Below are positions 1-6,694 of a DNA stretch of 22,897 nucleotides, in pieces. Within the stretch, counting starts at the first letter, position 1, and every line of letters begins with the position of its first letter. This DNA comes from CAIUPE01 sp046092445 (GTDB lineage: Bacteria; Pseudomonadota; Alphaproteobacteria; Rhizobiales; Beijerinckiaceae): the NCBI GenBank assembly GCA_046092445.1, contig JBJTDR010000060.1, positions 1 through 22,897 on the forward strand, written 5' to 3'. The position numbers and the translations under genes were made by a program. The notes beneath the pieces were generated by a model. That model made no database searches. It worked only from the letters and a program-made list of their open reading frames with translations, and was not told the origin of the DNA.

Positions 1-954
1 ATACAAATATCCCGGCAAGACTGAATCGATCGTTTCACCCTTTATGCCAAGGCCCTCTAAGGTCAATCCGGCAGCATTGGCTTCCTGTGAGACGACATTG
101 TCCCGTTCAAGCAAGGTCACCTGATCACGCGTCAACATCAGCGCCTTCGGCATCAGGCCGAACGTGAATTTGTTGACGAATTCCATCGCTCCGGCCTGCA
201 TGCGCGCGAGGGGGAACGGCAACGGGAGCAATAAACGCTTGCGGTGGATGATGCGCAAAAGGGTTTCGAGCAATTCACGGAAGGTTTTATCCTCGGGACC
301 ACCCAATTCATAGGTTGCACCCGCCTTTAGACTGCCATCAACAGCGCGAGCCACGACTTCAGCCACATCACCGACAAACACGGGCTGGAAGCGCGTCTCA
401 CCTCCGCCGATTAGCGGTAATCCCGGCAAAATCCGCGCTAAAGTAGCAAAACGGTTAAAAAAATCGTCTTCCGGGCCAAAAACAATTGAGGGTCGAATGA
501 TAATCGCGTCCTTGATCGCGGCATGAACAGCCGCTTCGCCTGCGGCTTTGGTGCGCGCATAGGCTGAGGGCGAGGCGTGATCAGCGCCGATGGCCGACAT
601 CTGGACAAAACGGCCGATTCCCTTGCGGGCGGCGGCATTAGCAATCGCCTTGGCACCATTGGCTTGTACAGTCTGGAAGCGCTGGCGGCCGGATTCCGAC
701 AGAATACCGACAAGATTGATCACGACATCGGCGCCTTCAATTGCGCGATCAATCGAGGCGGGATAGCGGAGATTGGCTTGAACGGCGTGAATTTGTCCCA
801 CATTCCCTAGCGGTTGCAAGAAAAATGCGAGATCGGGGCGGCGAACCGCAACCCGCACGCGATAACCGCGTTTGGCCAGCGCACGGACGACATGACGACC
901 GATGAAGCCTGATCCGCCGAAGACGGTAACCAACTGACTGGAGGCCGTGCGCAT
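1..954 (-). CDS. Complex I NDUFA9-like NAD(P)-binding protein, partial
   Basis: The gene runs off the left edge of the window, so its C-terminus is missing; 318 codons are visible. The N-terminus has the extended short-chain dehydrogenase Rossmann motif GGSGFIG at about residues 13-19, followed by a sugar-epimerase-like core with VVINLVGIL, a serine in VQMSAIGA and a YARTKAAGE stretch (YxxxK). This combination fits the NDUFA9 subfamily of atypical SDRs, which in mitochondria is an accessory subunit of NADH:ubiquinone oxidoreductase; in alphaproteobacteria a role linked to complex I or quinone metabolism is inferred only. The ATG at 954 is preceded by GGGGAG seven bases upstream, which supports the start. 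It lies 71 bp downstream of dapE on the same strand with no obvious terminator between them, so read-through from dapE is possible. Confidence 0.85.
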   Translation of the reverse strand, partial: MRTASSQLVTVFGGSGFIGRHVVRALAKRGYRVRVAVRRPDLAFFLQPLGNVGQIHAVQANLRYPASIDRAIEGADVVINLVGILSESGRQRFQTVQANGAKAIANAAARKGIGRFVQMSAIGADHASPSAYARTKAAGEAAVHAAIKDAIIIRPSIVFGPEDDFFNRFATLARILPGLPLIGGGETRFQPVFVGDVAEVVARAVDGSLKAGATYELGGPEDKTFRELLETLLRIIHRKRLLLPLPFPLARMQAGAMEFVNKFTFGLMPKALMLTRDQVTLLERDNVVSQEANAAGLTLEGLGIKGETIDSVLPGYLY

Positions 955-1025
955 ACTGTGACTCCCCGAGAATAACTGGCTGTCCTTAGCCAAAATAGGC
1001 TGAAATGTATAGAGTTCTTGGAAAT

Positions 1026-2201
1026 TTATCCCGATTTATGATAAAAATAGCGTCGAATGATGTCATGATAGATGCCTGTGAGGCATGAGATATCAGCCAC
1101 AGGCACCCGCTCGTCAATCTGGTGCATCGTCTGGCCGACGAGGCCGAACTCGATCACGGGGCAGTAATCTTTGATAAAACGTGCGTCCGAGGTGCCGCCC
1201 GTCGTGGAAAGTACCGGTTTGATGCCCGTCGACTCTTGAATGGAAGCCATTGCCATCTCCACAAACGTGCCAGGCTCGGTTAAAAACGCATCGGCATTCG
1301 AAGGCTCGAACGTCACGGAGTAGCGGATCTCGTTACCCGCCAACCGGTGCAAGCGCGCCCCCATTTCAGTGGCCAGGGTGTCATGTGTCCATAGATCATT
1401 GAAGCGGATATTGAATTTGGCCTCCGCCGATTGTGGTATGACGTTGCCGGCTTTGTTGCCGACATCGAGTGTTGAAAATTCAAGATTGGACGCGCCAAAA
1501 TGTGTGGTGCCTTGATCAAGCGGCTCTGCTAAAAGGCCGCCGACAAGTTTCACAATCCCCCGAATCGGGTTTTCCGCAAGATGCGGATAGGCGATATGGC
1601 CCTGTTTGCCCTCAACAACCAACCGGCCAGACAGTGAACCTCTCCGACCGACTTTAATCATGTCGCCCAACCGCTCGGGATTGGTTGGCTCACCCAGAAT
1701 GCAATGATCAAACTGCTCGCCGCGGGCTTTCGCCCAGTCGAGCAATTTGACGGTGCCATTAATGGCGGGGCCTTCCTCGTCGCCAGTGATCAGAAAGCCG
1801 AGCGATCCACCAAAATCGGGGCCGACTTCGTCGAGAAATTGGAGAACCGCAGAGACGGAAGCTGCAACGCCGCCCTTCATGTCGGCGGCACCACGGCCAA
1901 AGAGGATTCCGTCAACGATCTCGCCGGAAAATGGTCCATGACTCCAGCGGGTTTCATCACCAGTCGGCACAACATCGGTGTGACCGGCGAACAGCAGATA
2001 TGGCTTTGCCGTTCCTATCCGGGCATAGAGATTGTCAACGTCTGGTGTGTCGCTCTCGCTGAAGCGAACAAGATGGGTTTCAAACCCCGCCTGCTTCAGA
2101 ACATCCTGAAGAAGACGCAGCGCCCCACCCTCCTCCGGCGTGACCGAGGAACAACGGATGAGCGCTTGGGTTAAGGCGACGGCGTCTTTGGGGTTGAGCA
2201 T
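1026..2201 (-). CDS. dapE: Succinyl-diaminopimelate desuccinylase
   Basis: DapE hydrolyses N-succinyl-LL-2,6-diaminopimelate to LL-diaminopimelate and succinate in the succinylase branch of lysine and peptidoglycan synthesis; it is a cytoplasmic di-zinc M20 peptidase-family enzyme. The usual metal and catalytic residues are visible: His74 in AGHTDVVPTG, Asp107 in GRGAADMKGG, Glu142-Glu143 in GDEEGPAINGT, Glu171 in GEPTNP and the late His in TMHQIDERV. With the ATG at 2201 the protein is 391 residues, normal for the family. A TTG one codon upstream is also open, but the ATG is preferred because it overlaps the hicA stop as TGATG, with GGACTAAAAAAGG just upstream. This makes dapE the last gene of a dapD-hicB-hicA-dapE run and suggests that its translation depends partly on ribosomes finishing the toxin gene. 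Confidence 0.97.
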   Translation of the reverse strand: MLNPKDAVALTQALIRCSSVTPEEGGALRLLQDVLKQAGFETHLVRFSESDTPDVDNLYARIGTAKPYLLFAGHTDVVPTGDETRWSHGPFSGEIVDGILFGRGAADMKGGVAASVSAVLQFLDEVGPDFGGSLGFLITGDEEGPAINGTVKLLDWAKARGEQFDHCILGEPTNPERLGDMIKVGRRGSLSGRLVVEGKQGHIAYPHLAENPIRGIVKLVGGLLAEPLDQGTTHFGASNLEFSTLDVGNKAGNVIPQSAEAKFNIRFNDLWTHDTLATEMGARLHRLAGNEIRYSVTFEPSNADAFLTEPGTFVEMAMASIQESTGIKPVLSTTGGTSDARFIKDYCPVIEFGLVGQTMHQIDERVPVADISCLTGIYHDIIRRYFYHKSG

Positions 2202-2395
2202 CAAAATGCCTTTTTTAGTCCAGCTTGTTTGAGGACTTCATTGGCGGTATGCCGCGCCTTGGTTGTTTTGGGAACAGTAAAGTTTCGATTAGAAATCGGG
2301 CTAAACCAAATCTCATGACTACCTTTGCCTGATCGAACCACCTTACATCCTTGAGCACTTAGAATAGCAATGAGATCACGATAAAAATCAGCCAT
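2201..2395 (-). CDS. hicA: HicA-type mRNA interferase toxin
   Basis: This 64-residue protein has the compact double-stranded-RNA-binding-like fold signature of HicA toxins: an N-terminal helix (YRDLIAILSAQGCKVVRSGKG), then GSHEIW with the catalytic histidine at residue 27, then a basic C-terminal helix (HTANEVLKQAGL). HicA toxins cleave mRNA and are neutralised by HicB. The length matches the family. It starts 3 bases after the hicB stop, and its TGA shares one base with the dapE ATG. The upstream order antitoxin-toxin (hicB first) is seen in many HicBA modules. All landmarks of a working toxin are present, so it is probably active unless repressed. Function is by family; nothing in the sequence shows activity directly. 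Confidence 0.93.
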   Translation of the reverse strand: MADFYRDLIAILSAQGCKVVRSGKGSHEIWFSPISNRNFTVPKTTKARHTANEVLKQAGLKKAF

Positions 2396-2398
2396 TCA

Positions 2399-2635
2399 TT
2401 AGGCTGCGGTCAGTGAGCCACGGGATTCTGCCCGAACCGTATAGGTAACCCCTTTCGGATCAACACCAGACAACTCCAATAAATCAGGGAGTACGAGGTC
2501 GATCTCCTCTAAGAGTTGAGACCACGTGACAGCCTCCACAACCAGTCCGGGAACAGAACGACTGGTTGCCAGCCATACCGAACCTTCAATGTCCCAAACG
2601 GCTTCGATGGAGTAGCGTTCAACAGATGTCGACAT
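2399..2635 (-). CDS. hicB: HicB-like (DUF1902) antitoxin
   Basis: The 78-residue product has the partial-RNase-H-like HicB core: an N-terminal strand pair (YSIEAVWDIEGSVWLATSRSVPGLVVEA) followed by a helix (WSQLLEEIDLVLPDLLEL). It belongs to the short DUF1902 group, and there is no C-terminal helix-turn-helix or ribbon-helix-helix, so it probably neutralises HicA but may not bind the operator alone. The ATG at 2635 is the only ATG near the domain start; open sequence continues upstream but reads into dapD. The gene starts 31 bases after the dapD stop. A TTGACA at 2665-2670, overlapping the dapD stop codon, with AATCTT 17 bases downstream, could be its own promoter with an almost leaderless transcript; this is a guess. 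No strong ribosome-binding site is visible. Confidence 0.88.
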   Translation of the reverse strand: MSTSVERYSIEAVWDIEGSVWLATSRSVPGLVVEAVTWSQLLEEIDLVLPDLLELSGVDPKGVTYTVRAESRGSLTAA

Positions 2636-2666
2636 AAGTAAAAGATTGTGCAGAACTTCTTTGCTG

Positions 2667-3509
2667 TCAATCCCGCAACAATTCATTGATTCCCGTCTTT
2701 GCACGTGTCTTGGCATCGACGCGCTTGACGATGACCGCACAATACAGCGACGGGCCCATTGTGCCATCCGGAAGAGGTTTGCCAGGCATCGAACCAGAGA
2801 CGACAACAGAATATGGCGGCACACGGCCCATGAAGACTTCGCCCGTTTCGCGATCAATCACCTTGGTCGACTGGCCAATAAACACGCCCATCGAGATGAC
2901 CGACCCCTCACCGACCACGACGCCTTCAACGACTTCGGAGCGCGCGCCAATGAAGCAATTATCTTCGATGATCGTCGGGCCGGCCTGAACCGGCTCAAGG
3001 ACGCCGCCAATGCCGACGCCGCCGGATAGATGCACATTCTTGCCGATCTGGGCGCAGGAGCCGACTGTCACCCATGTATCCACCATGGTTCCTGTATCCA
3101 CGTAACCACCAATATTGACGAAGGACGGCATCAGGATCGCATTCGGTGCGATATAGGCGCCGCGGCGCACGGTGCAATTCGGCACAGCACGAAAACCGGC
3201 TTTCGAAAATTCGTCGGCGCCCCAGCCTTCAAACTTCGACGGGACCTTGTCCCACCAGGCGGAGCCCGCAGGTCCACCCGACATGAGGACATTGTCATTG
3301 AGGCGGAAAGAGAGCAACACGGCCTTTTTCAGCCATTGATGAGTCACCCAGCCATCTGCCTCTTTGGTTGCTACCCGAAGTGTACCGGAGTCGAGCAAGC
3401 GGATGGACTCGGAGACGGCCTCAGCGACCTCGCCTTTGGTTGCAGGAGAAAGCTCGGTGCGTCTCTCCCAGGCGGCATTGATGATGGTTTCCAATTGGGC
3501 GTGCGACAT
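2667..3509 (-). CDS. dapD: Tetrahydrodipicolinate N-succinyltransferase
   Basis: DapD transfers a succinyl group from succinyl-CoA to tetrahydrodipicolinate, the step that opens the succinylase branch of lysine/meso-diaminopimelate synthesis; it acts as a cytoplasmic homotrimer. The 280-residue protein has the N-terminal helical domain (residues 1 to about 105) and then the left-handed parallel beta helix built from hexapeptide repeats, seen in APNAILMPSFVNIGGYVD, VTVGSCAQIGKN and VHLSGGVGIGG. The conserved EDNCFIGARSEVVEG segment and the C-terminal PDGT...SLYCAVIVKRVD strand are also present. ATG at 3509; only a weak GGA lies upstream. It heads the dapD-hicB-hicA-dapE run. Two dap genes split by a toxin-antitoxin pair is the unusual feature here. 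Confidence 0.97.
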   Translation of the reverse strand: MSHAQLETIINAAWERRTELSPATKGEVAEAVSESIRLLDSGTLRVATKEADGWVTHQWLKKAVLLSFRLNDNVLMSGGPAGSAWWDKVPSKFEGWGADEFSKAGFRAVPNCTVRRGAYIAPNAILMPSFVNIGGYVDTGTMVDTWVTVGSCAQIGKNVHLSGGVGIGGVLEPVQAGPTIIEDNCFIGARSEVVEGVVVGEGSVISMGVFIGQSTKVIDRETGEVFMGRVPPYSVVVSGSMPGKPLPDGTMGPSLYCAVIVKRVDAKTRAKTGINELLRD

Positions 3510-3555
3510 TGTGAGAGGTCCGGTTGATACGGGTTGAAATTCAATGTTTCCTTAG

Positions 3556-3589
3556 CAAGTGAAATGCAGGCTGTCACGCATTTCGCTTG
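3556..3589. repeat. Imperfect hairpin between dapD and the FAD oxidoreductase gene
   Basis: Arms CAAGTGAAATGC (3556-3567) and GCATTTCGCTTG (3578-3589) pair over 12 positions with one T:G mismatch and a 10-base loop. An alternative pairing (TGCAGG at 3565-3570 with CCTGCA at 3596-3601) overlaps it. No T-run follows on the minus strand, so it is not a standard terminator for the upstream oxidoreductase gene; it may be an intergenic repeat, an mRNA-processing hairpin or an operator upstream of dapD. Confidence 0.45.
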
Positions 3590-3669
3590 TGTCATCCTGC
3601 AGACGTTTTGATACGCATCTCTAAACGCCCTGAATGATCGGGTAGCGCCATTAGGTGATGCAGAATACT

Positions 3670-4998
3670 TCAAAGACCGGTAATCGGTCGTGGATTGGAT
3701 CCGTCAAAGAAGCGGGAATATCGAAAGGGCGACGGATCAACCGAAGGCGTTTCGCCTGTCACAAGTTCCGCCATCAGTTTACCGGCTCCCGGGCCAAGTC
3801 CGAAGCCGTGGCCCGAAAAGCCGGTCGCGAGGTGGAAGCCTTCCAGCTGTCCAACCTTGGAGATGATCGGCACGGCATCGGGCGTGGCGTCAATCGCTCC
3901 CGCCCAGCGCTCGGCAATCTTCATCGACTTGAAGGCCGGATAGTGGGCTTTGAGGGAAGTAGCGGCTTCGTCAAGAATGGTATTGACCGGCTCCGGACTG
4001 AGTATTCTGACCTGCTCGAAAGGAGATGCCTGATCAAGTGCCCAGCGTCGCCCAAGACGAGCCTCGTCAAGAAATTCCTTACCAAGGCGAAGTCTCAACC
4101 CCTTCCAGTCCATCAACAAGGCAGGCAGGAACTGAGTGAAGAGCCGAAATGAGTCGGGAGTGATGTCCGCCACGGACAGGTGATTATGGGTCACCGTATA
4201 CCCGCCATCCATCCGCTTTCTGAATGCAAATCCTGCGCCCGAGCAGCTTGCATTGATCCCCGTTTCAAGCGGTTCCGTCCGCATCGCAGAATTTACAACG
4301 GTCAATTGTGGCAGAGAGATTCCAAGATTATGGCAGAAGCGACGCGACCAGGCACCACCTGCCAAAATAATGGCATCGCACGCAATGACGCCTCTTTCGG
4401 TGACAACAGCAGATACGCGACCGGCGGAGGTTTCGAGCCCGCGTGCGGCGCAGTTCGTGAAGATTTTGGTGCCCTTGCCCCGCGCACCCAGCGCCATGGC
4501 AGGCACAGCAATGAAGGGTTCGGCCCGACCGTCATCCGGGGTGTATAGAGCGCCCTTCCAGGGTTTTATGCCGCCCGGCACAAGCCCGTCAATTTCACGG
4601 CTCCCGATTATCCGGGTGCTCAGCCCCGCAGGACGAGCATTGTCCTCGAACCATTTCTGCTTCGCGGCCAGACGGGTATCCGTATCGCAGAGATAGAGAA
4701 TGCCGCAACGGGTGAAGCCGGTTTTACCACCAATGCGTTTATTCATGCCGTCCCAAAGACCAAGCGAGATGCGGATCAACGGAATTTCGCGGGGGTCGCG
4801 GCCCATCTGACGGCACCATCCCCAATTTCTACCCGATTGCTCGGCTGCGATTTCGCCTTTCTCGACGACGACAACATCAAGGCCGCGCTCCGTAAGCTCA
4901 AGCGCTGTTGCAATGCCCGCAATGCCGCCACCGATCACGACAACAGAGACGCGCTTCGGGACGTCGGTGTCGGAGGAGATGCGCGTGACAGAGTGCAC
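3670..4998 (-). CDS. FAD-dependent oxidoreductase, DAO (D-amino-acid oxidase/dehydrogenase-like) family
   Basis: This 442-residue protein has an N-terminal FAD-binding Rossmann motif VVVIGGGIAGIATALELTERG (about residues 19-39), a glutamate for the ribose at the end of the second strand (VVVEKGEIAAEQSGRN), and the late GATPDAVPIIS / GFSGHGFGLGPGAGKLMAEL block typical of PF01266 enzymes such as DadA, glycine oxidase and gamma-glutamylputrescine oxidase. The substrate, probably an amine or amino acid, cannot be told from sequence. The start is uncertain: the longest frame opens at GTG (4998), no in-frame ATG precedes the Rossmann fold, and no good ribosome-binding site is seen. It lies alone between the MqsRA-type module and dapD, 79 bp after mqsA, with no pathway neighbours, and looks like an accessory insertion in the core block. 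Confidence 0.85.
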   Translation of the reverse strand: MHSVTRISSDTDVPKRVSVVVIGGGIAGIATALELTERGLDVVVVEKGEIAAEQSGRNWGWCRQMGRDPREIPLIRISLGLWDGMNKRIGGKTGFTRCGILYLCDTDTRLAAKQKWFEDNARPAGLSTRIIGSREIDGLVPGGIKPWKGALYTPDDGRAEPFIAVPAMALGARGKGTKIFTNCAARGLETSAGRVSAVVTERGVIACDAIILAGGAWSRRFCHNLGISLPQLTVVNSAMRTEPLETGINASCSGAGFAFRKRMDGGYTVTHNHLSVADITPDSFRLFTQFLPALLMDWKGLRLRLGKEFLDEARLGRRWALDQASPFEQVRILSPEPVNTILDEAATSLKAHYPAFKSMKIAERWAGAIDATPDAVPIISKVGQLEGFHLATGFSGHGFGLGPGAGKLMAELVTGETPSVDPSPFRYSRFFDGSNPRPITGL

Positions 4999-5077
4999 TG
5001 GACATGATGCTCGAGTGAGAGTGCAGATGCACGTATTCTACCAAGCGCTGCTGGGCGTGTCACGCTGAATGGCGGGA

Positions 5078-5485
5078 TCAGGCGGTCCGTATGGTATTGA
5101 TGAGCGCAGGATCGCGATCAATCAGCTTCATCAGAAGATAGGTTGGCCAGCTCGGCTGTGCTACGCCACGCTCATATTTCGAGAAGCTGTTTGGTGAACC
5201 CGTAAGCAGAAGACTTGCGTCGCGCTGCGTGAGCCCAGTGGAAGCACGTATGCTTTTTGCTAACGCCTGGGTTCGTTTGAGGTACTCTAACTTCATTTCC
5301 GCCAATACCGCGTCGAGAGGTGCCGAATCCTCGCCAATAAGCACACCATCACCCCCGTCATCCGGAAACCATCCTTCAATTTCAACCTGCTTCGAAATTC
5401 CCATGTATGTAACGGTTTCAATACTCCGAGAACGTCGTAGTGTTGCGCCGGTTTCCGGATGAACTATCGTCTTGATTGAAGACAT
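5078..5485 (-). CDS. mqsA: MqsA-family antitoxin / HTH repressor lacking zinc cysteines
   Basis: The C-terminal half (about residues 80-135: LTQRDASLLL, NSFSKYERGVAQPS, LMKLIDRDPALINTIR) closely follows the helix-turn-helix domain of E. coli MqsA (LTQKEASEIF, NAFSRYEKGNAQPH, LLRVLDKHPELLNEIR). In E. coli MqsA the N-terminal domain binds zinc through two CxxC pairs and grips the toxin. This 135-residue protein has no cysteine at all: HPETGATL replaces the first pair and PDDGGDG occurs where the second should be, so its N-domain must fold without that site. ATG at 5485 is preceded by a strong AAGGAGAAG. The ancestral toxin stop (TAA at 5487-5489) would lie one base upstream, so toxin and antitoxin were translationally coupled. 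It probably neutralises the MqsR-like toxin and represses the operon via the 5796-5808 palindrome. Confidence 0.9.
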   Translation of the reverse strand: MSSIKTIVHPETGATLRRSRSIETVTYMGISKQVEIEGWFPDDGGDGVLIGEDSAPLDAVLAEMKLEYLKRTQALAKSIRASTGLTQRDASLLLTGSPNSFSKYERGVAQPSWPTYLLMKLIDRDPALINTIRTA

Positions 5486-5516
5486 TTTACTTCTCCTTCA
5501 GCGATAACAGGATGAA

Positions 5517-5789
5517 CTAGGTTACAATCGCGTCGGTAAATTTGATATAGAGTACCCTATCGTCAAAGGGCAGGTGATATACATCCTGCCATTGCCGATG
5601 GTCAAAAGAACTCGTCATCGACTTGAAAAAATGCTTTCTTTGAAGATGTTCAACGATTTCAACAACATCAGAAACAGAATAGCCTAAAGTCAGCGCAGAT
5701 TGAGCAGCCGTTTTCGTTATTGCGCGATGGTTAAAAAATGCCGATTTGAAAGCGGCGAGATCGTGAATTGCCTTCTTCTTCTCATTCAT
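5517..5789 (-). CDS. mqsR: MqsR-like mRNA interferase toxin, C-terminus cut by an amber codon
   Basis: The protein matches E. coli MqsR, a RelE-fold ribonuclease: HFFKSMTSSFDHRQWQDVY aligns with DFYKSMTTYSDHTIWQDVY. The residues reported as important in E. coli (Lys56, Gln68, Tyr81) are present at the same numbers here. Translation stops at TAG (5517-5519) after residue 90. Past this stop the same frame goes on with FILLSLKEK and then TAA at 5487-5489, matching the family's C-terminal strand (LIVSFKEK in E. coli). The intact gene would be 100 codons and end one base before the antitoxin ATG. A recent nonsense change (from GAG or CAG) is the simplest reading; amber suppression is an alternative. 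ATG at 5789 is preceded by AAGG, itself part of the operator. Whether the 90-residue form is toxic is unknown. Confidence 0.85.
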   Translation of the reverse strand: MNEKKKAIHDLAAFKSAFFNHRAITKTAAQSALTLGYSVSDVVEIVEHLQRKHFFKSMTSSFDHRQWQDVYHLPFDDRVLYIKFTDAIVT

Positions 5790-5795
5790 GACGTA

Positions 5796-5808
5796 AACCT
5801 TAAAGGTT
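5796..5808. promoter_or_regulatory. MqsA-type operator AACCT-N3-AGGTT
   Basis: The palindrome AACCTTAAAGGTT sits 7 bases upstream of the mqsR-like start codon. It matches the AACCT(N3)AGGTT form of the site that E. coli MqsA binds at its own promoter. A TTGACA (minus strand, 5813-5818) lies 4 bases upstream of it and could be the -35 box; the operator would then fill the spacer and binding would block RNA polymerase. A second quasi-palindrome, TCAAGTTATAATTTGA at 5854-5869, lies farther upstream and may be part of the control region. Operator function is inferred from site identity and position. Confidence 0.75.
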
Positions 5809-5884
5809 GTTTTGTCAATACCGCTTTCCGTTTACAAATCGAATTATGGGCAATCAAGTTATAATTTGACTGAAACACTCACCA

Positions 5885-6616
5885 TTACCGATTGCCGAGA
5901 ACCTCTCTTAAAAACGCGGTCAGGTCGGATGTCATGAAATGAATGTGCGGTTCCGCCACAGGAGCCTGCTCGTCCGCTTCGCGAAACGTGTCAAAAACCT
6001 TTGGCAGGATCAACACGGTCCGCATGCCGAGCTGGTATGGAACAACGAGGTTTTTTGCCAAATCCTCGAACATTGCGGCACGAGAGGGGTCAATCCGGTA
6101 TTTGTCGAGAAATTTCACATAAGTTGCCTCTTCGGGCTTTGGTGTGAAATCGGCATCGACAATATCGAAAATGGCCTCAAAATGATGGACAATACCGAGC
6201 TTACCCGTGACATTTCTGGCGTGCGCGGTTGACCCGTTCGTGAGAATGAGTTTGCGACCCGGTAGCGCGGCAATTGCGTCACCGAGATCAGGATCAGGCG
6301 CAAGCAGCGACAGATCAATCTGATGAGCAAAATCGAGGAATTCCCTGGGCGGGACACCATATTCGTCCATCAGGCCCTTCAGGGTGGTTCCATACCGGCG
6401 ATAATAGTATTTCTGGAGTGCACGGGCAGAAATTCCGTCAATTCCGAAGAGATCGCCAAGATAAAGCGTGATCCGCTCATCGACCTGCGGCCAGAGCGTC
6501 GACTCCGGCGGATAGAGCGTGTTATCGAGATCGAAGATCCAGGTCGTCACATCGGCAAAGACTTTTTGCACGTCGACCGCGGTATTCGGAACCGGAGGTG
6601 AACAAGCATCATTCAT
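5885..6616 (-). CDS. Pyrimidine 5'-nucleotidase-like HAD hydrolase
   Basis: The 243-residue protein carries all four HAD motifs: motif I FDLDNTLYP with nucleophile Asp29 and acid/base Asp31; motif II LTNGS; motif III lysine in FTPKPE; motif IV MFEDLAKNL. The DLDNTLYP form and the helical cap with YYYRRYGTTLKGL place it in the pyrimidine 5'-nucleotidase group (yeast Sdt1/Phm8-like), which dephosphorylates nucleoside monophosphates; the true substrate is not visible in the sequence. The ATG at 6616 opens the domain with the usual short lead. It lies 78 bp downstream of argB on the same strand, a pairing common in Hyphomicrobiales, and probably shares argB's transcript. The mqsRA-type module follows, separated by 95 bp. 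Confidence 0.92.
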   Translation of the reverse strand: MNDACSPPVPNTAVDVQKVFADVTTWIFDLDNTLYPPESTLWPQVDERITLYLGDLFGIDGISARALQKYYYRRYGTTLKGLMDEYGVPPREFLDFAHQIDLSLLAPDPDLGDAIAALPGRKLILTNGSTAHARNVTGKLGIVHHFEAIFDIVDADFTPKPEEATYVKFLDKYRIDPSRAAMFEDLAKNLVVPYQLGMRTVLILPKVFDTFREADEQAPVAEPHIHFMTSDLTAFLREVLGNR

Positions 6617-6694
6617 CGACGATTACTGAAACTCCCGAAACCATCACGATTGCTTCATTGTCGCGCAGAAGGCTTAACGCTTTCCATTCGTCTT

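Noticed and set aside
2202..2204. TTG start for dapE one codon upstream of the ATG
   Set aside because: The ATG at 2201 overlaps the hicA stop in the usual TGATG form and gives the normal N-terminus.
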